Part shown: piece after piece, positions 1 to 7,915 of the stretch
How positions within the stretch are numbered: the stretch's first letter is position 1
Layout: each line of letters begins with the position of its first letter
Origin: an uncultured Amylibacter sp.
Lineage (GTDB): Bacteria; Pseudomonadota; Alphaproteobacteria; Rhodobacterales; Rhodobacteraceae
DNA length: 64,000 nucleotides
Direction: 5' to 3'
Assembly (NCBI GenBank): GCA_959347425.1
Contig: OY365741.1
Location: 744,001 to 808,000 of the forward strand
Position numbers and translations under genes: made by a program
The notes under the pieces: model-generated
Told to the model about the DNA's origin: nothing
Seen by the model: only the letters and a program-made list of their open reading frames with translations
The model's database searches: none

Positions 1-533
1 TGAAGATGAAAATAATCTGGGTTTCCACTTGGTTTGACCCTGGTAAAGAGGCGGACGCGGCCACTGTTTTAATCGAACAGGGTGCGGATGTTATTATGCA
101 ACACACTGATTCGCCTGCCGCGATGACTATTGCCGAAAAAGAGGGGATTTTTGCCTTTGGGCAGGCCTCGGATATGAAGCAGTTTGGGCCGAACGCGCGG
201 CTGTCTTCTATCATTGATGACTGGGCGCCGTATTATATCGCACGGATTCAGGCGGCTATTGACGGCACGTGGGAGTCCCGCGATACTTGGGACGGTATAG
301 CCGAGGGGATGGTCGCCATTGGTGATTTTTCTGATAAAATCCCTGCCGATGTGCGCAAGTCGGCGACTGCTTTGAAGGATGCGATTTCGGCGGGTAAAGT
401 GCATAGCTTTACTGGACCGATTAATAAACAGGATGGCTCTGCATGGTTGGCAGCGGGTGAGACTGCCGATGATGGCACGCTGGCTGGAATGAACTTTTAT
501 GTTGAGGGGATTGACAGCGATATTCCCAAGTGA
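1..533 (+). CDS. BMP-family ABC transporter substrate-binding protein, C-terminal part (partial)
   Basis: The reading frame is open to the left edge (AAG precedes the first visible ATG at 6), so the gene begins outside the window. About 176 residues are visible. The stretch VSTWFDPGKEADAA followed by LIEQGADVIMQHTDSP and the late GMNFYVEG is typical of the second lobe of Bmp/PnrA-like periplasmic binding proteins, which usually bind nucleosides or related ligands for an ABC importer. No permease gene follows; rfbA is next after a hairpin. The ligand cannot be told. Family fairly sure, function inferred. Confidence 0.8.
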   Translation, partial: KMKIIWVSTWFDPGKEADAATVLIEQGADVIMQHTDSPAAMTIAEKEGIFAFGQASDMKQFGPNARLSSIIDDWAPYYIARIQAAIDGTWESRDTWDGIAEGMVAIGDFSDKIPADVRKSATALKDAISAGKVHSFTGPINKQDGSAWLAAGETADDGTLAGMNFYVEGIDSDIPK

Positions 534-548
534 TGATACGAGGGCGGA

Positions 549-592
549 GGGCTTTTGCCTACTACCCGCAAGGCGGGTAGATGCAAAAGCCC
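549..592. repeat. Hairpin with GGGCTTTTGC / GCAAAAGCCC outer stem
   Basis: A long imperfect inverted repeat lies 15 bp after the BMP-family gene. The outer arms GGGCTTTTGC and GCAAAAGCCC pair perfectly and the inner arms CTACCCGC and GCGGGTAG pair around AAG. It has no T-run after it, so it is not a classical intrinsic terminator. The outer arm matches the central hairpin of the dispersed element found at 30.7, 31.1, 35.4, 49.2, 49.6 and 55.4 kb, so I read it as a solitary copy of that hairpin. Confidence 0.7.
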
Positions 593-667
593 TTTGCTAT
601 AATCATTTATCGTTAATCATTCACAATCAAACATTCCATGCTAAATAAACCCAACAGGACACCTTAA

Positions 668-1558
668 ATGACAACCCGAAAAGGCATTATCCTAGCAGGC
701 GGCTCTGGCACGCGGCTCTACCCCATCACCTTGTCCGTGTCCAAACAACTGCTGCCGATTTACGACAAACCGATGATTTACTACCCCCTGTCCGTGCTGA
801 TGCTGGCGGGGATACGCGATATCGCGATTATCACCACACCGCACGACCAAGCGCAATTCCAAAACCTGCTGGGCGATGGTGCGCAATGGGGGCTGTCGTT
901 CCATTATATTGTACAACCCAGCCCTGACGGATTGGCGCAAAGTTATATTCTGGCAGAGGATTTCTTGGACGGTGCGCCCAGCGTGATGGTCTTGGGCGAT
1001 AATATTTTCTTTGGTCACGATTTGCCCAAATTACTGCAAACCGCAGATAAAAACAACGATAATAACACGGGTGCCACGATATTTGGCTATCATGTGTCTG
1101 ACCCCGAACGCTATGGAGTCGCCGATTTTGATGAAAACAACCGTGTGAAATCCATCACGGAAAAACCCGACAACCCCGCGTCAAACTACGCGATAACCGG
1201 GCTGTATTTTATGGATGAAACCGCGCCAAAGCGGGCGCGGAATGTCAAACCCTCCCCCCGTGGGGAGCTGGAAATCACCAGTTTGCTACAAAGCTATCTG
1301 GATGACAACACCCTATCCCTGACCCGTATGGGGCGCGGGTATGCGTGGCTGGATACTGGCACGCATGGCTCGCTTCTGGATGCGGGGAATTTTGTTCGTA
1401 CTTTGGAAGAACGCCAAGGGATGCAAACGGGTTGCCCAGAGGAAATCGCCTTTAACAACGGCTGGATTGATAAAACCGCCCTGCGTGAGTTCGCCGATAA
1501 ATACGCGAAAAACGATTATGGCAAGTATTTACAAGGATTATGCAAAGACCCCGCCTAA
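668..1558 (+). CDS. rfbA: Glucose-1-phosphate thymidylyltransferase
   Basis: Makes dTDP-glucose from glucose-1-phosphate and dTTP, the first step to dTDP-rhamnose and related sugars for surface polysaccharide. The 296 residues match the normal RmlA length. The N-terminal nucleotide-binding signature GIILAGGSGTRLYPIT is at residues 6-21, followed by SKQLLPIYDKPMIYYPLS and the metal-binding LGDNIFFG. rfbB, rfbC and rfbD are not adjacent, so the rest of the pathway must be elsewhere. Its TAA stop overlaps the TAG stop of the convergent glycosyltransferase, and its last 17 bp occur again at 4897-4913. Confidence 0.95.
   Translation: MTTRKGIILAGGSGTRLYPITLSVSKQLLPIYDKPMIYYPLSVLMLAGIRDIAIITTPHDQAQFQNLLGDGAQWGLSFHYIVQPSPDGLAQSYILAEDFLDGAPSVMVLGDNIFFGHDLPKLLQTADKNNDNNTGATIFGYHVSDPERYGVADFDENNRVKSITEKPDNPASNYAITGLYFMDETAPKRARNVKPSPRGELEITSLLQSYLDDNTLSLTRMGRGYAWLDTGTHGSLLDAGNFVRTLEERQGMQTGCPEEIAFNNGWIDKTALREFADKYAKNDYGKYLQGLCKDPA
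1541..1557. repeat. 17-bp direct repeat, copy 1 (3' end of rfbA)
   Basis: TGCAAAGACCCCGCCTA forms the last codons of rfbA and, on the other strand, the TAG stop of the 457-residue-type glycosyltransferase. The same 17 bp recur exactly at 4897-4913, again with CTA serving as the TAG stop of a glycosyltransferase of the same family. I take it as a duplication scar. Confidence 0.8.
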
Positions 1559-2907
1559 TTTTTCATAAACGCATTAATTTTTTCATCCAACGTCTTCACG
1601 GATTTCGTTCCCGACTCGTCATAACCCTCTTCATTCGTTAGCGGCCACAGGGTTGAATCGAGACCTTTCCCATGGGTCACCAAAAACGGCGCGGTGGTAA
1701 CGCATCGTATTGTCCCATTGCCCAAATAACGATCTATGTGGCGTTTTCTTGGCAACTCGCCCTTCATTTCCAACGGATAATCCGCCAGTTTTTCCAAAAA
1801 CGAGCGGGCATAAATACAATAAACCATTGAAACAAAGAAATCCACATGGACAAACCGTAGCCCTTTGTAATCGCACACATCCAAAACATTTGCATGGGGG
1901 GGAATCTCAACCAGAATCCCCGAAAACACATCCCACCCGTCATTTTCCGCCAAATACTCTTTAATAATCGCGCGATGCGCCTGATAGTTTTCAGAAAAAT
2001 CGGCATCATCCTCAAATATCTGTACGGTTTCAAACCCTGCCTCCAACGCCTTTTGCGCCATGTATTTATAGCTCATCGCGCACCCAATCCAACCCGTGCG
2101 ATAGCGCAAACCATCAAAAATATAAACATCTTCCGGGTTTTGCGCCAGTGCGTATGCACGCCGAGCCCCGTTTTCGGGCAAGCCCAGCATTATTGTATCG
2201 GCGGGCAAAACCCAATCATCCGTCAGCCGATAAAACTGCGCATAATCAATCATTCCCAAGCCCAATAATCCACGGTAAAACTTGAATTTTGCCACGGGTG
2301 TTATATCCGCAGACGGCTCTGCCAGTTCAAAAATATCGCGATAGGACATGCCGTTATCCTGTAAAATCTGGATATTATCACTGGAATAATCAAACACGGC
2401 CAGCGATTGCGACAAAACCTCCATATAATCATCGGTGAAACTATCCGCCCGCGCGGTCTGAACGATAATCCGTTTCATTGGCGGGGGCAAGGTTTCAAAG
2501 GTCTGCGCCCCCAGAACTATGTATAAATCATCGTCATAAGAGCTGGCGTGTGCCAGTCGCACCTGCACCCCAAGGGCGGACAGCATGCACTCTAACCCCT
2601 GCACCTCGGCATGCGGAGGCGATAGGATTGTGACGGTTTTAACCTGCATTAATTTACCGTTTTCAATGATTTCATCGCGTATTTTGTCCAACGCAGAGCC
2701 TTTGAAATGCTGCCGTGCGGTAATACCCATATTAATCCACGGGGCAAAGGACGGACGCGGTTCGCCGTTTCTTTTGAAAACCAGAGGGCGAAACACGAAA
2801 CGCGGTTCTTTTAAAAATGCGCGGTTTTGAAAAACCAATCGGCGCACCCAGCCACGCGGACGGTCGTTTTTATGAAATGCTAGGTTTTTGAACCACGAGT
2901 GTTTCAT
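1555..2907 (-). CDS. Glycosyltransferase family 25-type protein (short paralogue)
   Basis: Probably transfers a sugar during lipopolysaccharide or capsule assembly in the cytoplasm. The C-terminal half has the GT25 pattern RTGWIGCAMSYKYMAQKA followed by the acidic FEDDADF. The N-terminal part has a basic motif (RPRGWVRRLVF, then PRFVFRPLVF and FAPWIN). Compared with its two neighbours it lacks the central GT-B-like domain: YRDIFEL runs almost directly into AKFKFYRGLLGLGMIDY. An ATG at 2928 is in frame, but GGAG sits 9 nt before the ATG at 2907, so I use the latter (450 aa). It converges on rfbA. Confidence 0.75.
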   Translation of the reverse strand: MKHSWFKNLAFHKNDRPRGWVRRLVFQNRAFLKEPRFVFRPLVFKRNGEPRPSFAPWINMGITARQHFKGSALDKIRDEIIENGKLMQVKTVTILSPPHAEVQGLECMLSALGVQVRLAHASSYDDDLYIVLGAQTFETLPPPMKRIIVQTARADSFTDDYMEVLSQSLAVFDYSSDNIQILQDNGMSYRDIFELAEPSADITPVAKFKFYRGLLGLGMIDYAQFYRLTDDWVLPADTIMLGLPENGARRAYALAQNPEDVYIFDGLRYRTGWIGCAMSYKYMAQKALEAGFETVQIFEDDADFSENYQAHRAIIKEYLAENDGWDVFSGILVEIPPHANVLDVCDYKGLRFVHVDFFVSMVYCIYARSFLEKLADYPLEMKGELPRKRHIDRYLGNGTIRCVTTAPFLVTHGKGLDSTLWPLTNEEGYDESGTKSVKTLDEKINAFMKN

Positions 2908-2995
2908 TTTATATGTCTCCAAATCCATTATTTTTGCTGTGCGCCATTTCGTTTGCGCAAATAGGAGAGTTTTAGGAAATCCCTAAACTCAATTT

Positions 2996-4828
2996 TTAAG
3001 ATTCTTTTTTAAAATTTTCAACCAATTCATACATTTGAATCTGGCATTTTTTATATAACTGATCGACTTCTTGATTGCCCATTCCCCACAATGTAGAATC
3101 GCCATCGCTCCATTGATTCATCATAAAGGGAAGCGTTGTAATACACTCCACACCCAGTTTATTCAAATAAACATCGATGGTGTGTGTCCCACCGCTGGTT
3201 ATATCGTCATCGCTTAATTGACTGGGTGATTGAATAGAATACTGCGCCATATTTTTTAAGAACGAGCCTTTATAAATACCATAAACCATCGATGTAAAAT
3301 AATTCAATCTTACAAAGGTAAGCCCTTTATAATTCGCAACATCAAGAATCTTAATGTTTTCAATGTCACGTAAAACAATAATCATTCCAGAGAAAAGATT
3401 CCATTTATTTTTATGTATCGCCAGATATTCTTTGATAACGGGATACGATTCATCATAATTATCAGGAAATTTTGCATCATCCTCGTGTATCTGTAAGTAT
3501 TCGAAACCTGCATCCAATGCCTTTTGCGCCATGTATTTATAGCTCATCCCGCACCCAATCCAGCCAATTCTATGGCGCAGACCATCAAAAAAGATACTAT
3601 CGTCTTCCTGTGCCTGCTTTTTAGATTCGATTGCATACTCACGACGCTTAACATTTTCTGGCAAGCTCAAAATTAACTTATCGCTGGGTAGTTTCCAATC
3701 ACCCGTTAGCGAGCAAAATTTATCATAATCAATCATCCCTATCGCCAATAAAGCACGATAAAACCGAAACCGCGCCTGCGCCATTAAATCAATCGGCAGA
3801 ACAGGCGTGTCCGCCTCCGCCAATTCTGCCTTTATTGCGGTGACCAAAGCCTCCACATCATCCATCGGGCAGAACCGCACGCAGGGGGCAAAATCGCGGT
3901 TTTTATCCTCATCAATACCGCGTTCGGATACGACACGGGCACCCAAGGACACTGCCTCTGATATCCGCGTGGTTTCCAAAAGCGCGTTTTCATAAAAATG
4001 GATATTGACGACAACGGGGGCGGAGCGGATAATATCGTGCATTTCTTCCCCATAAACATCACACACGGATTTGACGCGGAATTCTTTGCCCAGCCGTTCC
4101 AAGATTTTATTACGGCGTTCATTATACGCGCCATAAAATAACACATCAAAATCGGGGGATTTTGCCACTGGTTTTGCCACTGGTTTTTCATCTGGCAGAT
4201 AATCGGCGATTGGGGCGATGGTAAGCTCAAAAATATCGCGATATAATATACCCTTATCCTGTAAAAACTGGACATTACCGCTGGAATAATCAAACACCGC
4301 CAGCGATTGCGTTAAAATATCCATATATTCATCGGTGAGCGAATCCGCCCGCCCGCTTTGTTCCAACTGAAAGATAATCCGCTTCATCCGCGGAGGCAAG
4401 CGAATAAACGCTTGCGGACACATCACAATGTAAAGATCATCGTTAAATTTAGATATATTACCAATAACAACCCGCACCCGTATATCAAGCACGGACAGCC
4501 AACGTTCCATTACACGGGCATTGTATTCCACATGCCCTGTTGCCATTATTGTGACGGTTTTAACCTGCATTAGTTTATTGTTTTTAATGATTTCATCGCG
4601 TATTTTATCCAACCCAGAGCTTCTGAAATTCTGACCTGCGGTAAAACCCATATTAATCCATGGGACAAAGAGCGGGCGCGGGCAACCGTTTCTTTTAAAA
4701 ACCAGAGGACGGAACACGAAACGTGGTTCTTTCAAAACCCCTTTGTTTTTAAACAGCAATCGGCGCACCCAGCCACGTGGGCGGTCGTTTTTATGAAAAA
4801 CGAGGCTTTTGGGTAAAAAATGGCGCAA
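2996..4828 (-). CDS. Two-domain glycosyltransferase, GT-B-like plus GT25 (middle paralogue)
   Basis: 610 residues. The order is: basic N-terminal motif block, a predicted sugar-nucleotide domain with FDVLFYGAYNERRNKIL and a CgeB/GT-group-1-like tail (ARVVSERGIDEDKN), then a GT25 domain (RIGWIGCGMSYKYMA, IHEDDAKF). It starts with TTG: the frame has a TAG upstream, no in-frame ATG near, and AAGAAGG lies 9 nt before the TTG. The central domain is nearly identical at the DNA level to that of the next gene (about 3807-4060 against 6740-7000). Likely surface-glycan synthesis; substrate unknown. Confidence 0.72.
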   Translation of the reverse strand: MRHFLPKSLVFHKNDRPRGWVRRLLFKNKGVLKEPRFVFRPLVFKRNGCPRPLFVPWINMGFTAGQNFRSSGLDKIRDEIIKNNKLMQVKTVTIMATGHVEYNARVMERWLSVLDIRVRVVIGNISKFNDDLYIVMCPQAFIRLPPRMKRIIFQLEQSGRADSLTDEYMDILTQSLAVFDYSSGNVQFLQDKGILYRDIFELTIAPIADYLPDEKPVAKPVAKSPDFDVLFYGAYNERRNKILERLGKEFRVKSVCDVYGEEMHDIIRSAPVVVNIHFYENALLETTRISEAVSLGARVVSERGIDEDKNRDFAPCVRFCPMDDVEALVTAIKAELAEADTPVLPIDLMAQARFRFYRALLAIGMIDYDKFCSLTGDWKLPSDKLILSLPENVKRREYAIESKKQAQEDDSIFFDGLRHRIGWIGCGMSYKYMAQKALDAGFEYLQIHEDDAKFPDNYDESYPVIKEYLAIHKNKWNLFSGMIIVLRDIENIKILDVANYKGLTFVRLNYFTSMVYGIYKGSFLKNMAQYSIQSPSQLSDDDITSGGTHTIDVYLNKLGVECITTLPFMMNQWSDGDSTLWGMGNQEVDQLYKKCQIQMYELVENFKKES

Positions 4829-4896
4829 GTTCGAATCCCTTCTTACTATATCCTATATCACATTTTTGCGATTAGGGCAAATACCTGCATCGGCTC

Positions 4897-4913
4897 TGCA
4901 AAGACCCCGCCTA
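4897..4913. repeat. 17-bp direct repeat, copy 2 (rfbA 3'-end remnant)
   Basis: Exact second copy of TGCAAAGACCCCGCCTA, lying between two glycosyltransferase genes where no rfbA exists. It supplies the TAG stop of the downstream-reading 948-residue gene, as the first copy does for the 450-residue gene. Confidence 0.8.
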
Positions 4914-7757
4914 GCCCAAAATCCTGCGAATTTTTTTTCCCAAAGACCGCCAAACAATGCCAAATATCCGAAAGGGGTTCAAAACCTTGGCATACGCCCG
5001 CACAATAGTCTCGCTACGGTCATACAAATCGCGTGCCGCGCCCCAATCCGCCATATCGGGGTGTGTATTAGTCATCAAGCTGGTATAGGTATAGGACGCA
5101 AGGGAACGCGTATTATCCGCGCTGGCAAAAATATCGCGATTTGTTTTCATAAAAACACATTCCAAGGGGGACAAAGTGCGAGCAAAAAAGGCACCTGCAT
5201 GGAGAGAATCACCTTTTACAGCAGCGGGATTGATTTCCTCATGCGTGGTGCGATAATCAATCGAATTATACGGTGCGCACAGGGATTTCATATTCCAACC
5301 TTGTTTTTTAATCTCTTGGGATAGCCGCAATTCGTACAAAGCAATGACTTCCTCTTTTGTTAATTGTTCTTTTGGGTCATAAAACCCAATTTTCAATAAA
5401 TGCTGCAAGGCCCTACGGCTGAGCGCGTAGGCGGTGGTTTGCACATGAGAATAGGGCTTGGGATAGTGATAATCCGTTGTTAAAAAATCAAATTGGGGGA
5501 AATCACCCGCCATCGTGTTAATCGCTGCCCCGACCAAATGAACATCGTCTTTTAACCATTGCGTGTATATCTTTGTCCAATCATCTTGGAAATAAGACGC
5601 GACAAAAGGACCGCGCACCGATGAATTAATAAAAATACAAGCATCATATTTGTCTATATCGTTAATTTGCGCCAAGGCCTGGCAATATCCGCCGTAATCA
5701 AGATTCCTATTATCTGCTCTAATATAGACGATATTTGGCTTTTGTGGCAGGTCAATCGAAAACTCGCTGGCAATTATAATATAGAAATCCACATCGGGCG
5801 AATACCCTGTTGCCAAAAAAAGCACCAAATTATCGCGATAGGCTTCATCGCGCTCAAAATAATGATAAAAAACCGCCACTTTGTTTGCAGAGCCACTGGC
5901 ATTTAAATTTTCAATAGCAGTGGCAGTATAAGAATCATCTTTCAAAAGATTGGCATTTATAAAAATATTAGTTTTTTTATCCATCATTTTTATGCTTTCG
6001 TTATAATAATCACCATACAACTCTTTATTGCTCTTTTGCGCAATGGCTGAAATGAGCTCTTCTTCATGGGTCACCAAAAATGGAATCGTTGTTATACAGC
6101 GTATAGGCTCGTCCCTTAAATAAATATCTACTTGATCAAAACTTGTAAGTTTTTGGGGGTTATCCATTGGATAGGCCGCTATTTTTTCCAAAATCCGCTT
6201 TGTATAAATGCAATAAACCATTGAAACAAAATAGTTAAAACACGCAAACCGTAGCCCTTTGTAGTCCTGCACATCCAAAACCTCTGCCTGTTCGGTAACA
6301 TCAACCATCAGTCCCGAAAACACGTCCCAAGACCCTTTATTTTCTGCCAAATACGCGTTAATAATTTTTAACTGTTTTTGGTGGTCTTTGGAAAAACAGG
6401 CATCATCTTCATAAATTTGCAAGGTTTCAAACCCTGCGTCCAATGCTTTTTGCGCCATGTATTTAAAGCTCATCGCGCACCCAATCCAACCCGTGCGATG
6501 GCGCAGACCATCAAAAAAGATACTATCGTCTTCCTGTGCCTGTTTTTTAGATTCGATTGCATACGCACGGCGTTTAACATTTTCTGGCAAGCTCAAAATT
6601 AATTTATCGCTGGGTATTTTCCAATCCGTAGTCAAATCGCAAAACTGCTTATAGGATACCATGCCAAGTGCCAATAACGCGCGATAAAACCGAAATTTCG
6701 CCTGTTCCATCAAATCAATCGGCAGAACGGGCGAGCCAGCCTCCGCCAATTCTGCCTTTATTGCGGTGACCAAAGCCTCTACATCATCCATAGGACAAAA
6801 CCGCACGCAGGGGGCAAAATCACGGTTTTTGTCTTCATCACTGCCGCGTTCTGATACCACGCGGGCACCCAAGGACAACGCCTCTGATATCCGTGTGGTT
6901 TCCAAAAGCGCGTTTTCATAAAAATGGATATTGACGACAACGGGGGCGGAGCGGATAATATCGTGCATTTCCTCGCCATAAACATCACAAACGGATTTGA
7001 CGCGGAATTCCTTGCCCAGCCGTTTTAAAATTTTATTACGGCGGGGATTATACGCGCCATAAAATAACACATCAAAATCGGGGGATTTAGCCACTGGTTT
7101 GGGCAGATAATCGGCGATTGGCGTGATGGTGAGCTCAAATATATCGCGATAGGATATGCCGTTATCCTGTAAAAACTGGATATTATTGCTGGAATAATCA
7201 AACACGGCCAGCGATTGCGTTAAATCATTCATATAGTCATCGGTGAACCAATCCGCCCGCCCGCTTTGTTCCAACTGAAAGATAATCCGCTTCATCGGCG
7301 GGGGTAAGCGGGTAAAGGCTTGCGGACACATCACAATGTAAAGATCATCGTTAAATTTAGATATATTACCGATAACAACCCGCACCCGTATATTAAGGAC
7401 GGACAGCCAACGTTCCATTACACGGGCATTATATTCCACATGCCCGATTGCCATGATTGTGACGGTTTTCACTTTCATTAGTTTATTGTTTTTAATGATT
7501 TCATCGCGCATTTTGTCCAAGGACTTAGGTGTGAAATGCTGGCGGGCGGTGAAACCGCTATTAATCCAAGGGGCGAAATGCGGGCGCGGGCGAGTGTTTT
7601 TTTTAAAAACCAAGCGGTGAAAGATAGCCCGTGGTTGTTTCAAAGCCCCGTTGTTTTTAAACACCAATCGGCGCACCCATCCACGCGGGCGATGGTCGCT
7701 ATGAAACGCGAGCTTTTGGGGTGAAAAATGGCGCAAGTGCGTTTTCCTTTTTATCAT
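4911..7757 (-). CDS. Three-domain glycosyltransferase, GT-B-like + GT25 + C-terminal RgpF-like region
   Basis: 948 residues, the longest of the three tandem paralogues. N-terminal basic motif block (RPRGWVRRLVFKN), the GT-B-like domain (FDVLFYGAYNPRRNKIL), a GT25 domain (RTGWIGCAMSFKYMA, IYEDDACF), then about 320 extra residues starting NKVAVFYHYFERDEAY with CIFINSSVRGPF. That tail resembles rhamnan-synthesis (RgpF-like) glycosyltransferase proteins, by inference only. The tail may add a third sugar-transfer activity. It ends in a cluster of basic residues (KKIRRILG), which may favour membrane contact. ATG start at 7757. The gene order suggests transcription toward the two shorter paralogues. 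Confidence 0.7.
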   Translation of the reverse strand: MIKRKTHLRHFSPQKLAFHSDHRPRGWVRRLVFKNNGALKQPRAIFHRLVFKKNTRPRPHFAPWINSGFTARQHFTPKSLDKMRDEIIKNNKLMKVKTVTIMAIGHVEYNARVMERWLSVLNIRVRVVIGNISKFNDDLYIVMCPQAFTRLPPPMKRIIFQLEQSGRADWFTDDYMNDLTQSLAVFDYSSNNIQFLQDNGISYRDIFELTITPIADYLPKPVAKSPDFDVLFYGAYNPRRNKILKRLGKEFRVKSVCDVYGEEMHDIIRSAPVVVNIHFYENALLETTRISEALSLGARVVSERGSDEDKNRDFAPCVRFCPMDDVEALVTAIKAELAEAGSPVLPIDLMEQAKFRFYRALLALGMVSYKQFCDLTTDWKIPSDKLILSLPENVKRRAYAIESKKQAQEDDSIFFDGLRHRTGWIGCAMSFKYMAQKALDAGFETLQIYEDDACFSKDHQKQLKIINAYLAENKGSWDVFSGLMVDVTEQAEVLDVQDYKGLRFACFNYFVSMVYCIYTKRILEKIAAYPMDNPQKLTSFDQVDIYLRDEPIRCITTIPFLVTHEEELISAIAQKSNKELYGDYYNESIKMMDKKTNIFINANLLKDDSYTATAIENLNASGSANKVAVFYHYFERDEAYRDNLVLFLATGYSPDVDFYIIIASEFSIDLPQKPNIVYIRADNRNLDYGGYCQALAQINDIDKYDACIFINSSVRGPFVASYFQDDWTKIYTQWLKDDVHLVGAAINTMAGDFPQFDFLTTDYHYPKPYSHVQTTAYALSRRALQHLLKIGFYDPKEQLTKEEVIALYELRLSQEIKKQGWNMKSLCAPYNSIDYRTTHEEINPAAVKGDSLHAGAFFARTLSPLECVFMKTNRDIFASADNTRSLASYTYTSLMTNTHPDMADWGAARDLYDRSETIVRAYAKVLNPFRIFGIVWRSLGKKIRRILG

Positions 7758-7807
7758 ACCCTATACCACATTTGGACGAGACGTAAAGATTAAAAACCCG
7801 CGAGGCA

Positions 7808-7843
7808 TAAAAAAACGCACGCCCGTTGGTGTTCGGGCGTGCG
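7808..7843 (-). terminator. Intrinsic terminator of the repeat lipoprotein gene
   Basis: On the minus strand CGCACGCCCG and CGGGCGTGCG form a 10-bp GC-rich stem followed directly by a run of seven T. It lies about 70 bp after the stop of the lipoprotein gene and 50 bp before the glycosyltransferase start, so it separates the two transcripts. Confidence 0.85.
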
Positions 7844-7915
7844 CGTCCTTTTCTTTGAAAAGGTTTTTTTAAGATGGCGAGCCAGCGCGAAGACGCGCCC
7901 GCTCACCTTTTTTAA

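Noticed and set aside
549..592. Rho-independent terminator of the BMP-family gene
   Set aside because: The hairpin is strong but no T-run follows; it better fits the dispersed hairpin family.
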